Source: OAS926 sp035503715
Lineage (GTDB): Bacteria > Pseudomonadota > Alphaproteobacteria > Rhizobiales > Rhizobiaceae
DNA length: 64,000 bases
NCBI GenBank assembly: GCA_035503715.1
Contig: DATJTE010000246.1
Span: forward strand, 1-64,000
Direction of reading: 5' to 3'
Below are positions 55,656 to 64,000 of the stretch, in pieces. Made by a program: the position numbers and the translations under genes. The notes below the pieces were generated by a model. The model was not told the origin of the DNA and made no database searches. It was given only the letters and a program-made list of their open reading frames with translations. Each line of letters starts with the position of its first letter. The first letter of the stretch is position 1.

Positions 55656-57908
55656 ATGGCCAAGCGGATCGTCAGTTTTGTGATGAGTGGCGGCGTCGGA
55701 TCGCGGCTCTGGCCGCTGTCGCGCGAGGACAATCCCAAACAGTTTCATGCGCTTGCAGGCGATCGTTCGATGCTTGCGAAAACCCTCCAGCGCATCAAGG
55801 CGCGGCCCGGCGCCGAGACGCCGCTCTTCGTCATCGCATCTGAACGTCATGCCGACCGCGTGCGAAATGATCTGGCGCCGATCGACCTCGCCGGCGGCGG
55901 CGCGATCTTCGAACCGGTCGGCAGGAACACCGCCGCTGCAGTGGCGTTAGCGACGCTGCATACGCTGAAAACCTTTGGCGACACACTGATGCTCGTGGTG
56001 CCGTCGGACCACGAGATTTCGACGGACGGACAGTTCTGGGAGACGGTCGAGAAGGGCACTGTCGCGGCTGAGAAAGGTCGCATCGTCGTATTCGGCATCA
56101 AGCCCACCGTGCCCGAAACCGGATACGGCTACATCGAGGTTGCAGCCTCCGGCGATGAGGTGGCCGACGTCGCGCGTTTCATCGAAAAGCCAAACCTCGA
56201 GACGGCGGAAAAATACCTGAAGGCCGGTAACTTCTTCTGGAACGCTGGCATTTTCCTCTTCCGTGCGGCCGCCATGCGCGATGCATTCGGGAGATTCGCG
56301 CCAGACATCTGGAGCGCGACGGAAACCGCCTATGCGCGCGCCAACGCGGAAGTCTCCGGCATCTATTTGCCGCTGGAGGATTATGAGGGGATACCTTCCA
56401 CCTCGATCGATTACGCGATCATGGAGAAGGCGTCGGGCATCGGCATGGTGCCGGCAACGTTCCGCTGGAACGATCTCGGTTCCTGGCAATCGCTGCTCGA
56501 CGTCAGCGCTACCGACGGCTCGGGCAACGTGATCATCGGCGACGTCGTCGCGATCGATTGCGAGAACTCGTATCTCCGCAGCGAAGGCCGGTTGGTATCC
56601 GCCGTTGGTCTAAAGAACGTTGCGGTCGTCGCGACCGTTGATGCGACTTTCGTTGCGCCGGTGAGCTATAGCCAGAACGTAAAGAAGGTGGTCGAGCAGC
56701 TCGAAAAAAGCGGGCGGCTGGAGACAAAGTTCACGCCGGCGCAGGACCGTGTGGTGAGTACCGGTTCATGGCGCCGCCGCGTGCATCACTGGCTATTCGA
56801 GGAAACGCTGCCGCTCTGGTCGACGCGCGGCGTTGACCGCGTCCATGGCGGCTTCCATGAGGCATTGGGTCTCGACGGCACGCCGCTGCTGAAACCGAAG
56901 CGCATGCGCACTATGGCCCGGCAGATCTACGCCTTTGCCATCGCCAAGGAGCGCGGCTGGACCGGCCTGGCTGACGAACTGATCGTGCATGGCATCTCTT
57001 TCATCTCGAAGAATGGCCGCACGAAGAACGGTGGCTGGGTGCGTGTGCTGGACACCGACGGCTCCGTCGCCGACCCGGCAGAAGACGCTTATGACCATTC
57101 CTGCGTTCTGTTGGCGCTGGCGCATGCACATCGCGCGGGCAATCCTGATGCCAAGACGCTGGGCGAAGAGACGTTCAGCTTCCTCGACGAGCATCTCGAG
57201 GACGGCAAGATGACCGGCTTCCTCGAGACGCCGGACGGCAAGGATCTGCGCCGCTCGAACCCGCACATGCATCTGCTTGAGGCATTCCTCGCTTGGCACG
57301 ACGTGACGGGTGACCGCACGTACCTCAGGCGCGCGGCCCGCATTGTCGATCTCTTCCGTGCTTCGTTCTTCGATCCGGAAAGCTGGACGCTGGGTGAATA
57401 TTTCGACGAAAACTGGAAACCGGCGGCGGATGAAAAGGGCGACTGGACCGAACCCGGCCACCATTTCGAATGGGCTTCGCTGCTGATCGATTTCGCGGCC
57501 GCCAGCGGCCAGACGGACCTGATCGCGTTTGCCCGCAAGCTTTATGCCTCGGCGATCGCCAATGGCTTGAACCGGGCGACCGGGCTCGCCTATGCCGCCG
57601 TCTCGCGTCAGGGTATCCCGCTGGCGCTGTCGTCGCGCAGTTGGCCTCAGACGGAAGCGATCAAGGCTGCGATCGCGCTCGACGGCACCGGCGGCCCGGA
57701 CCTGAAACCTGAGATCGAAGCACGGGTCGGGCGGCTCTTCCGCTGGCACATCGATCCGGCGCCGACCGGCCTTTGGATCGACCAGATCGACGAGCGGGGC
57801 AGGGCGACGGCAACCGAAGTCCCAGCTTCGATCTTCTACCACCTCGTCTGTGCGCTGACGCAGTATCTGGACAAGACGGAAGGTGTTCCTGGGCCGGGAT
57901 TTGGCTAA
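55656..57908 (+). CDS. manC: GDP-mannose pyrophosphorylase fused to an AGE-type isomerase domain
   Basis: 750 residues. Residues 1-345 are mannose-1-phosphate guanylyltransferase: VMSGGVGSRLWPLSREDNPKQF-type loop, FEPVGRNTAAAVALATL, VVPSDHEI and VARFIEKPNLETAEKYL. Residues 365-745 form an alpha/alpha-barrel of the N-acylglucosamine 2-epimerase/ManA-like family (RVHGGFHEALGLDG, RMRTMARQIYAFAIA, NPHMHLLEAFLAWHD, EPGHHFEWASLLIDF), replacing the cupin isomerase found in common ManC proteins. One protein would thus isomerise fructose-6-phosphate and activate mannose; the isomerase substrate is inferred. ATG 55656 begins the family N terminus. Confidence 0.88.
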   Translation: MAKRIVSFVMSGGVGSRLWPLSREDNPKQFHALAGDRSMLAKTLQRIKARPGAETPLFVIASERHADRVRNDLAPIDLAGGGAIFEPVGRNTAAAVALATLHTLKTFGDTLMLVVPSDHEISTDGQFWETVEKGTVAAEKGRIVVFGIKPTVPETGYGYIEVAASGDEVADVARFIEKPNLETAEKYLKAGNFFWNAGIFLFRAAAMRDAFGRFAPDIWSATETAYARANAEVSGIYLPLEDYEGIPSTSIDYAIMEKASGIGMVPATFRWNDLGSWQSLLDVSATDGSGNVIIGDVVAIDCENSYLRSEGRLVSAVGLKNVAVVATVDATFVAPVSYSQNVKKVVEQLEKSGRLETKFTPAQDRVVSTGSWRRRVHHWLFEETLPLWSTRGVDRVHGGFHEALGLDGTPLLKPKRMRTMARQIYAFAIAKERGWTGLADELIVHGISFISKNGRTKNGGWVRVLDTDGSVADPAEDAYDHSCVLLALAHAHRAGNPDAKTLGEETFSFLDEHLEDGKMTGFLETPDGKDLRRSNPHMHLLEAFLAWHDVTGDRTYLRRAARIVDLFRASFFDPESWTLGEYFDENWKPAADEKGDWTEPGHHFEWASLLIDFAAASGQTDLIAFARKLYASAIANGLNRATGLAYAAVSRQGIPLALSSRSWPQTEAIKAAIALDGTGGPDLKPEIEARVGRLFRWHIDPAPTGLWIDQIDERGRATATEVPASIFYHLVCALTQYLDKTEGVPGPGFG

Positions 57909-57926
57909 ACAGCTACCTCTTGCCGA

Positions 57927-57948
57927 AATGTAGAAATGTATCTACATT
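57927..57948. promoter_or_regulatory. Inverted-repeat operator upstream of the toxin-antitoxin pair
   Basis: AATGTAGA and TCTACATT form perfect eight-base arms around AATGTA, ending 20 bases before the antitoxin ATG. Phd/YefM antitoxins bind such dyads over their own promoter, so autoregulation is likely. An AAGAGG-free short leader with GAGGAGCTG before the ATG gives the ribosome site. Confidence 0.6.
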
Positions 57949-57968
57949 GTCGCGGATGAGGAGCTGCG

Positions 57969-58229
57969 ATGTCGATCATTACGGTTTCCAGCCGGGAATT
58001 TAATCAGGATACGGGTGCTGCCAAAAAGGCCACCAAGAACGGGCCGGTCTTCATTACGGATCGCGGCAAGCCTGCTCATGTCCTGATGACGATCGAAGAG
58101 TACCGGCGATTGAGTGGGCAGGGAAAAAGCCTCGCCCAGCTTTTGGCACAGCCGGGACCCGAGGCTGACTTCGACTTCGAACCACCGCGCCTACGCGACG
58201 GGTGGCTCAAGCCAGCCGATTTCGATTGA
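57969..58229 (+). CDS. Phd/YefM-family antitoxin
   Basis: 86 residues; GAGGAG precedes the ATG by about six bases. The N-terminal fold has ITVSSREFNQDTGAAKKA and PVFITDRGKPAHVLMTIEEY, the DNA-binding pattern of Phd/YefM. The C-terminal tail (DFDFEPPRLRDG) is acidic and probably wraps the toxin. Its stop overlaps the toxin ATG by one base, and a palindrome lies upstream. It neutralises the VapC toxin and represses the operon. Confidence 0.85.
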   Translation: MSIITVSSREFNQDTGAAKKATKNGPVFITDRGKPAHVLMTIEEYRRLSGQGKSLAQLLAQPGPEADFDFEPPRLRDGWLKPADFD

Positions 58230-58648
58230 TGTTCATTCTCGATACGAATGTCCTTTCAAGTCTTCGGCGCCCAGAAAGAGAAAATACCAACTTTCGGGAT
58301 TGGGCCGAAAACAAGCTAAGCGACGACTCTTTCCTGTCAGCTGTCACGATCTTGGAGATCGAAATAGGGGCGGCTAGAATGGCTAGAAAAGACGTAGCTC
58401 AAGCGCTTGTCTTTCGACAGTGGATCGACAAACAGGTTCTGCCGCCGTTTGAAAGAAAAATTCTTCCGATCGATGCGGACATCGCTCGCCGTTGTGCGCA
58501 GCTTCATGTCCCCGATCGACGTCCTGAACGGGACGCTTTCATCGCTGCAACAGCGCTGACGCACGGCCTGACTGTCGTCACTCGGAACGTGCGCGATTTC
58601 GTGCCTATGGGCGTGCAGACGTTGAACCCATGGATGGCCAGCGCCTAA
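58229..58648 (+). CDS. vapC: PIN-domain toxin (VapC family)
   Basis: 139 residues. Acidic PIN-domain residues are visible: LDTNVLSSLRR (Asp5), TILEIEIG (Glu), and RDAFIAATALTHGLTVVTRN with the late Asp pair. VapC toxins are Mg-dependent ribonucleases, often cutting initiator tRNA or rRNA. The fold and the antitoxin neighbour make this call firm; the RNA target is unknown. It ends six bases before the convergent betB stop. Confidence 0.88.
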   Translation: MFILDTNVLSSLRRPERENTNFRDWAENKLSDDSFLSAVTILEIEIGAARMARKDVAQALVFRQWIDKQVLPPFERKILPIDADIARRCAQLHVPDRRPERDAFIAATALTHGLTVVTRNVRDFVPMGVQTLNPWMASA

Positions 58649-58653
58649 ACCAG

Positions 58654-60114
58654 TTAATACGGGCTAACGACGTCACCGGTCTCCACATACACAGACTTGA
58701 GCTGAGAATAGTGCTCCAGCGCGGCGAGTGAGTTCTCCCGACCAATGCCGGATTGCTTGAAGCCGCCGAACGGGATTTCGGCCGGCGCCAGATTGTAGTG
58801 GTTGATCCAGCAGCTGCCCGCCTGCAGGTCGGCGATGATCCGATGCGCGCGGGGCATGTCGCGGGTGAAGATGCCGGCGGAGAGGCCGAATTCCGTGTCA
58901 TTCGCACGCGCCACGACCTCGTCTTCGTCGGCGAAGGTGAGCACGGACATCACCGGTCCGAAGATCTCCTCCCGCGCGATGCGCATATCGTCCCTCACAT
59001 CGGTGAAGATCGTCGGCTCGACGAAGAAGCCGCCCTCGAAGCCTTGCAGTGACGGCACGCCGCCGCCGTGGTGCAGCGTCGCCTCCTGCTTGCCGATGTC
59101 GATGTAGCCGAGCACCTTGCCATGCTGGCTCTTGTTGATCAGCGGCCCCATCTGCGTGTCGGGATCGAGCGGGTCGCCGATCCTGATCTTCTTGGTGCGC
59201 TCCGTCAGCCGGTCGAGGAAACGGTCGTAGATGCCGTTCTGGACGAAGACGCGCGTGCCGTTCGAGCAGACCTGGCCGGTCGAATAGAAATTGCCGAGCA
59301 TCGCGCCGCCGACGGCGTTCTCGATATCGGCGTCGTCGAACACGATCAGCGGCGACTTGCCGCCAAGCTCCATCGTCGCGTGCTTCATCTGCGAGCCGGC
59401 CAGCGCCAGCACTTTCTTGCCTGTTCCGACCGAGCCAGTGAGCGACACTTTTGCCACGACGGGATGGCCCGCCAGCGCGCCGCCGACATCGCCATAACCC
59501 TGCACGACGTTGAACAGCCCGTCCGGCAGACCGGCCTCGGTATAGATTTCGGCCAGCGCCAATGCGGAGAGGGGCGTATTCTCCGACGGCTTGAACACCA
59601 TCGCATTGCCCATGGCGAGTGCCGGGGCGGATTTCCAGCCGGCGCCCTGGATCGGATAGTTCCACGCGCCGATGCCTACGCAGACGCCGAGCGCTTCGCG
59701 CCGTGTGTAGGCGAAGGGACCGCCGAGATCGACATAGTCGCCGTTGAACGAACCGACAGCGCCGCCGAAATATTCGAGCGCATCGGCCGCTGAAGCCGGG
59801 TCGGCAACCAGCGTTTCCTGGATCGCCTTGCCGGTGTCGAGCGTCTCCAACCGTGCCAGCTCGGCATTGCGGGCGCGAAGAATGTCCGCAGCACGGCGCA
59901 GGATGCGTCCGCGCTCGCCCGGCTTCAAACGCGCCCAGGCGGGCTGCGCGGCGCGTGCCGCTTCAACCGCAAGCTCGATGATGTTGCTGGTGGCTGAGTG
60001 AAGCTCGGCGATCGTCTCGCCGGTGGCCGGGTAGATCACCGGCAGCAGCACGCCGCCTTCGTCCTCGACGAAGCGGCCATTGATGTAGTGCGAGGCTTTC
60101 GGCTGCGCCTTCAT
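58654..60114 (-). CDS. betB: Betaine aldehyde dehydrogenase
   Basis: 486 residues of the ALDH superfamily: NYPIQGAGWKSAPALAMGN, VSLTGSVGTGKKV (NAD), MELGGKSPLIVFDDAD (catalytic Glu), YSTGQVCSNGTRVFVQ (nucleophile Cys) and EEIFGPVMSVLTF. It oxidises betaine aldehyde to glycine betaine with NAD(P). It is the last gene of a minus-strand operon after betA, with which it is separated by 26 bases; that context separates it from other ALDHs. Confidence 0.9.
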   Translation of the reverse strand: MKAQPKASHYINGRFVEDEGGVLLPVIYPATGETIAELHSATSNIIELAVEAARAAQPAWARLKPGERGRILRRAADILRARNAELARLETLDTGKAIQETLVADPASAADALEYFGGAVGSFNGDYVDLGGPFAYTRREALGVCVGIGAWNYPIQGAGWKSAPALAMGNAMVFKPSENTPLSALALAEIYTEAGLPDGLFNVVQGYGDVGGALAGHPVVAKVSLTGSVGTGKKVLALAGSQMKHATMELGGKSPLIVFDDADIENAVGGAMLGNFYSTGQVCSNGTRVFVQNGIYDRFLDRLTERTKKIRIGDPLDPDTQMGPLINKSQHGKVLGYIDIGKQEATLHHGGGVPSLQGFEGGFFVEPTIFTDVRDDMRIAREEIFGPVMSVLTFADEDEVVARANDTEFGLSAGIFTRDMPRAHRIIADLQAGSCWINHYNLAPAEIPFGGFKQSGIGRENSLAALEHYSQLKSVYVETGDVVSPY

Positions 60115-60140
60115 GCCCTTTTCCTTTCAGCCTTCGCGGC

Positions 60141-61796
60141 TCAGCGGTCGGAGACCTGCCAGCGCGGGTTGATCCACGGTTCCTGGTTCGATGGCGGCAG
60201 CGTGGGCTTGCCCAGAATATGGTCGGCGGCTTTTTCGCCGGTCATGATCGAGGGTGCGTTGAGGTTGCCGTTGGTCACTTGCGGGAAGATCGAGGAGTCG
60301 GCGACCCGCAGCCCCTCGACGCCGATCACGCGCGTTTCTGGATCCACCACCGCCATGCGGTCGTCGCCGCGGCCCATCCGGCATGTGCCGCACGGATGAA
60401 AGGCGCTTTCGGCGTGTTCGCGGATGAAAGCGTCCAGTTCGTCGTCGCTCTGCACGTGCGCGCCAGGCGAAATCTCGCGGCCGCGGTACTCGTCGAAGGC
60501 AGACTGCCCGAAAATTTCGCGCGTCAGCCGGATGCAATGGCGGAAATCGGTCCAGTCGTCCGGATGAGACATGTAGTTGAACTGGATCTTTGGCTTCACC
60601 GCCGGATCGGGCGAGCGGAGCGTCACCGAGCCGCGCGACTTCGACCGCATCGGTCCGACATGCGCCTGGAAGCCGTGCGACTTCGCCGCTGCCCTACCGT
60701 CGTAGCGGATCGCGACCGGGATGAAATGGTATTGGATGTCGGGGTAGTCGACGCCCGGTTTCGAGCGCACGAATGCGGCGGCCTCAAAATGGTTCGACGC
60801 GCCAAGCCCCGTCTTGAAGAACAGCCACTCCGCGCCGATCATCGCCTTCGAAAACAGGCCGAGCTTGGAATAGAGCGTGATCGGCTTCAGCGATTCCTGC
60901 TGGATGTAGAGCTCCATGTGGTCCTGCAGGTTCGCTCCGACCCCCGGCCGATCCGCGACCACCTCGATGCCGTTCGCCTTGAGATGCTCGGCCGGCCCGA
61001 TGCCCGACAGCAGCAGCAGTTTTGGCGAATTGATCGACGACGCCGCGACGATCACCTCGCGCTTGGCGCGGACGGTCTGGACCTGCCGCCTGAGCTCGAT
61101 CTCGACGCCGACGGCGCGTTGATTCTCGATCACCACCCGCCGCGCGAAGCCGCTGATGAGACTCACGTTTTTGCGTTTCATCGCAGGGCGCAGATAAGCG
61201 TTGGCAGTCGACCAGCGGCGGCCGTGATGGATCGTCTGCTCCATCGCTCCAAAACCTTCCTGCTTGGAGCCGTTGTAATCTTCCGTCGTCTCGAACCCTG
61301 CCTGACGGCCAGCCTCGATGAAGGCCGCATAGAGCGGGTTCAGGCGTTTTCCACGCCGCACATACATCGGTCCGTCCGTGCCGCGCCAGCCATCTTCGCC
61401 GCCATGGCTGTGCTCCATGCGCTTGAAGTAGGGGAGCACGTCGGCGAAGCCCCAGCCGGTCGCGCCGCTCTCAGCCCAATGGTCGAAGTCGCGCGCATGG
61501 CCGCGCACATAGACCATGCCGTTGATCGAGGACGACCCGCCCATTACCTTGCCGCGCGGCGTCGCCAGCGTGCGGCCGTTGAGATGCGGTTCCGGCTCGG
61601 TCTGGAAACCCCAGTCGTAGCGGCTCATGCCCATCGGAATCGACAGCGCCGCCGGCATCTGGATGAACGGCCCGTAGTCTGTGCCGCCATATTCGATGAC
61701 GATCACGGAATGCTTGCCGTCCTCCGACAGGCGATAGGCGAGCGCCGAGCCCGCCGAGCCCGATCCGACGATGACGTAGTCGGCCTCAAGCTGCAT
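60141..61796 (-). CDS. betA: Choline dehydrogenase (GMC flavoprotein)
   Basis: 551 residues, matching BetA. N-terminal FAD loop YVIVGSGSAGSALAYRLSE, then GMC signature GKVMGGSSSINGMVYVRGH, FAD-binding GIGPAEHLKANGIEV and C-terminal FHPCGTCRMG with the catalytic His. It oxidises choline to betaine aldehyde at the membrane. Its start overlaps the dehydratase stop by 11 bases, so the two are probably co-translated. Confidence 0.93.
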   Translation of the reverse strand: MQLEADYVIVGSGSAGSALAYRLSEDGKHSVIVIEYGGTDYGPFIQMPAALSIPMGMSRYDWGFQTEPEPHLNGRTLATPRGKVMGGSSSINGMVYVRGHARDFDHWAESGATGWGFADVLPYFKRMEHSHGGEDGWRGTDGPMYVRRGKRLNPLYAAFIEAGRQAGFETTEDYNGSKQEGFGAMEQTIHHGRRWSTANAYLRPAMKRKNVSLISGFARRVVIENQRAVGVEIELRRQVQTVRAKREVIVAASSINSPKLLLLSGIGPAEHLKANGIEVVADRPGVGANLQDHMELYIQQESLKPITLYSKLGLFSKAMIGAEWLFFKTGLGASNHFEAAAFVRSKPGVDYPDIQYHFIPVAIRYDGRAAAKSHGFQAHVGPMRSKSRGSVTLRSPDPAVKPKIQFNYMSHPDDWTDFRHCIRLTREIFGQSAFDEYRGREISPGAHVQSDDELDAFIREHAESAFHPCGTCRMGRGDDRMAVVDPETRVIGVEGLRVADSSIFPQVTNGNLNAPSIMTGEKAADHILGKPTLPPSNQEPWINPRWQVSDR

Positions 61797-62778
61797 CGGC
61801 GATGTACTTCGTGAAATCGGCGAGCGAGACGTTGCCGCCGGTTGAAACCACCAGCACCGACTTGCCCCTCACGTCGACGCCGCCGTCGAGGAGGGCGGCA
61901 AGCGAGGCGGCCCCTGAAGGCTCCAGCACCAGCTTCAGCCGTTCGGCGGCGATCTTCATGGCCTTCTTGACCGATATGTCGGTCACTGTGACGCCGCGCA
62001 CGCCCGCTGCCGAGACCGCCTCGAAAGGCGCCTGGCCTGGCCTGCGCGCCATCAGCCCGTCGCAGATCGACGGTTCGCCGAGCGGCACCGCCTCGATCTC
62101 GCCATGCGCCAGCGATCGGCCCATGCTGTTGAAGCGCTCGGGCTCCACCGCGATGATCTCAGTGTCCGGCGAGAGATAATGGAAAGCGAGCGCCACGCCG
62201 CCGATCAGCCCACCGCCACCGACCGAGCAGAACAGCAGATCCACCGCCGCCTTCTTGGCGGCGAGTTGCTCCAGCGCTTCCAGCCCGGCGCCGGCCTGCC
62301 CGGCGACGATTTCCGGATCGTCGAACGGGTGCAGCAGCGCCAGCCCTTCTTCGGCCGCGATGTCGCGCGCCTTCGCCGCGGCGACTTCTTCGCGCGGCCG
62401 ATCGCCATGCTCCGTCAGCACAACCCTGGCGCCGTAGCCTGCGGTGGCATCACGCTTGGCGGGCGGGGCATCCACCGGCATGACGATCGTCACCGGAATG
62501 CCGAGCGCCTCGCCGGCGGCCGCCAGTCCTTGCGCGAAATTGCCCGACGAGTAGGCCACCACGCCGCGCCTGGCTTCCTCGGCCGAAAGCTGTTTCAGCC
62601 GCCAGTAGGCGCCGCGCACCTTGAACGAGCCGGCCCATTGCAGCGATTCCGGCTTCACGAAGACGCGGGCCGCGCCGCTGAGCTTCGCCAGATGCGCGGA
62701 CTCCAGCAGCGGCGTGATCTGCGTCGCCTGCGAGGTCAGCGCGTAGGCCTTCCTGAGATGGTCGAGCGACGGGATCAT
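61786..62778 (-). CDS. PLP-dependent threonine/serine dehydratase-like protein
   Basis: 330 residues, fold type II. ESLQWAGSFKVRGAYWRL holds the PLP lysine, AYSSGNFAQGLAAAG the Ser/Asn/Gly phosphate contacts, and CSVGGGGLIGGVALAF the glycine loop. The family deaminates threonine or serine to 2-keto acids; it lacks the ACT regulatory domain of biosynthetic IlvA, so a catabolic or racemase-like role is likely. Its ATG overlaps the upstream glutathione-transferase stop by four bases. Why it lies inside a betaine operon is unknown. Confidence 0.83.
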   Translation of the reverse strand: MIPSLDHLRKAYALTSQATQITPLLESAHLAKLSGAARVFVKPESLQWAGSFKVRGAYWRLKQLSAEEARRGVVAYSSGNFAQGLAAAGEALGIPVTIVMPVDAPPAKRDATAGYGARVVLTEHGDRPREEVAAAKARDIAAEEGLALLHPFDDPEIVAGQAGAGLEALEQLAAKKAAVDLLFCSVGGGGLIGGVALAFHYLSPDTEIIAVEPERFNSMGRSLAHGEIEAVPLGEPSICDGLMARRPGQAPFEAVSAAGVRGVTVTDISVKKAMKIAAERLKLVLEPSGAASLAALLDGGVDVRGKSVLVVSTGGNVSLADFTKYIADAA

Positions 62779-63410
62779 TTGGCCCTCAGCGACTCGTAGG
62801 AGACCATGGCGTGCTCGGCATAGGCGGATCGCTGCTGCAGCCGCTCGTAATAGGCGAGCAGATGCGGCGTGTCGGCGCGCTCGAAGTCCAGCGTGTAATA
62901 GCGGTAGAGCAGGGTGCCGACGATGATGTCGGCGAAACAGATGTCGCTGCCGCCGAGATATTCGGCCTCCGCGAGCCTTGCATCGATCATCGCGGAGAGC
63001 TTCGCCAGCCGCTCAACGCCGCCTGCAATCACCTTGGCGTCGCGGTTCTCCGGCTTTTGCAGGAGCTGCCAGAACACCGGCGTCAGCAGCGTCGGGCCGA
63101 ACGCCGTCTTGATCCACTCGGCCCACTTGTCGACCGAGGCCCGCACCAGCGGATCACGCGGCCAGAACTGCTCCGAGCCATAGGCCGCGGCCAGATAGCG
63201 CACGATCGCGGCACTTTCCCAGAGATAGACGCCCTTGTGGCGAATGACCGGCACGAGCCCGTTCGGGTTCATCGCCAGATAGTCCGGCGTATTGTTGCCG
63301 CCGAACGAGCCGCCGACGTCGAGCCGCTCGTATTCCAGCCCAAGCTCGCCGATCGCCCACATCACCATCTGCACGTTCGACGATGTCTTGCGGCCCCAGA
63401 CCGTGATCAT
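62775..63410 (-). CDS. Glutathione S-transferase family protein
   Basis: 211 residues. The N-terminal thioredoxin-like domain has VWGRKTSSNVQMVMWAIGEL and the glutathione-binding GLVPVIRHKGVYLWESAAIV (cis-Pro and ES pair), followed by an all-helical C-terminal domain (YLGGSDICFADIIVGTLLY, with the N-capping Asp). It probably conjugates glutathione or works in detoxification. It lies one base after the choline sulfatase stop and overlaps the dehydratase start (ATGA), clearly one transcript. Confidence 0.85.
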   Translation of the reverse strand: MITVWGRKTSSNVQMVMWAIGELGLEYERLDVGGSFGGNNTPDYLAMNPNGLVPVIRHKGVYLWESAAIVRYLAAAYGSEQFWPRDPLVRASVDKWAEWIKTAFGPTLLTPVFWQLLQKPENRDAKVIAGGVERLAKLSAMIDARLAEAEYLGGSDICFADIIVGTLLYRYYTLDFERADTPHLLAYYERLQQRSAYAEHAMVSYESLRAK

Positions 63411-63411
63411 C

Positions 63412-64000
63412 TCATTCTCCTCTCGGGAAGCGCTTGGAGTCCTCGAGGTTGTCGAGGTTCATGTGGTTGCGCATGTAGCGCTCCGACGCTTTTTGCAGCG
63501 GCTGGAAATCCCATGGGTAGTACGCGCCGTTGCGCAGCGCCGGGTAGACCACCCAGCGGCGCGCCTGGCTTTCGCGCACCGCCGCGTCGAACGTTTTCAT
63601 GTCCCAGCGCGCGCGAATCTTCTCCATGAACTCTCCGACAAGCGCAGCGTTCGTCGGTTCGGCCGCGAGGTTCACGCGCTCCAGCGGATCCGATTCCAGA
63701 TCAAAGAGTTGCGGAGGGTCGATCTCGCAATGGACGAACTTGTATTTGCCCTCGCGCAGCGCCACCAGCGGCGCATACGAACCCTCCGCCGCGTACTCCA
63801 TCAGAACCGGTTCGGTCCGCGTCTCGCCGCGCGTCAGCGGCAGCAGCGACTGGCCGTCGGTCCATGGCATGATACCACTCATGTCGATGCCGGCGAGGTC
63901 GCACAGCGTTGGCAGCACGTCGAGATTGGACACCGGCGTCTCGACCAGCTCAGCCCGTACGTTCGGGCCGGCGATCATCAGCGGCACACGCGCCGAGCCC
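63412..64000 (-). CDS. betC: Choline sulfatase, C-terminal part
   Basis: The frame is open at the right edge, so the N-terminal half with the formylglycine motif is outside the window; about 196 C-terminal residues are seen. ARVPLMIAGP, SNLDVLPTLCDLAGID, QLFDLESDPLERVNLA and the C-terminal ALRNGAYYPWDFQPLQKAS are characteristic of type I sulfatases and, for the last block, of choline sulfatases. It releases choline and sulfate from choline-O-sulfate. It is the first visible gene of the bet operon, consistent with betC; the catalytic Cys cannot be checked here. Confidence 0.87.
   Translation of the reverse strand, partial: GSARVPLMIAGPNVRAELVETPVSNLDVLPTLCDLAGIDMSGIMPWTDGQSLLPLTRGETRTEPVLMEYAAEGSYAPLVALREGKYKFVHCEIDPPQLFDLESDPLERVNLAAEPTNAALVGEFMEKIRARWDMKTFDAAVRESQARRWVVYPALRNGAYYPWDFQPLQKASERYMRNHMNLDNLEDSKRFPRGE

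Overview
The window (about 64 kb, high GC, tightly packed genes with many ATGA/TGATG stop-start overlaps) looks like chromosome of an alphaproteobacterium of the order Hyphomicrobiales (Mesorhizobium/Phyllobacteriaceae-like). The taxonomic guess rests on three things: a glgP-B-C-A-pgm-glgX glycogen operon, a frc-type fructose ABC transporter beside a ROK regulator, and choline-O-sulfate/betaine (betC...betA-betB) genes at the right edge. The exact genus cannot be fixed from the sequence alone.

Positions 1-36.7 kb hold a large surface-polysaccharide region. (a) 1-2.6 kb: three genes of a WbpD/WbpB/WbpE-type route to a UDP-2,3-diacetamido-hexuronic acid. (b) 2.6-12.6 kb, minus strand: glycosyltransferases, a GalU-like/APS-reductase fusion, a UDP-sulfoquinovose synthase homologue, a NeuD/PglD-type acyltransferase, an LhgO-type flavoprotein and two nucleotide-sugar dehydratase/epimerases. 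(c) 12.8-25.9 kb: an accessory stretch with visibly lower GC in places, carrying two sulfotransferases, two CE4-like deacetylase-fold proteins, a coiled-coil/acyltransferase/methyltransferase-like protein, a 962-residue ABC-transporter-like protein whose nucleotide-binding domains look dead, and two glycosyltransferases. (d) 25.9-30.2 kb: cysQ, divergent from cysD-cysNC, able to make PAPS and remove PAP. (e) 30.2-36.7 kb: glycosyltransferases plus PglF/CapD-, PglC- and PglE-like genes that would make and load a bacillosamine-type first sugar; an eroded acetyltransferase end lies between pglC and pglE.

The main hypothesis is that this region makes a glycan carrying sulfur in two chemical forms. 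Sulfate esters would come from PAPS made by CysD/CysNC, used by the sulfotransferases, with PAP cleared by CysQ. A C-sulfonated sugar would come from sulfite made by the APS-reductase fusion and UDP-glucose, joined by the SQD1-like enzyme. No Wzx flippase, Wzy polymerase or export machinery was recognised in the window.

Positions 36.7-42.5 kb form a sugar uptake locus: frcBCA on plus, with a ROK repressor, an RbsD/FucU-like protein and a PfkB sugar kinase on minus, and a palindromic operator candidate between them. Positions 42.6-53.8 kb are the glycogen operon, preceded by a tiny leader ORF. Then come a tRNA-Pro(CGG), GDP-mannose genes (phosphomannomutase and a GDP-mannose pyrophosphorylase fused to an AGE-type isomerase domain), a Phd/VapC toxin-antitoxin pair, and finally a betC-gst-dehydratase-betA-betB operon on minus. 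There is no stretch longer than 300 bases without a gene.
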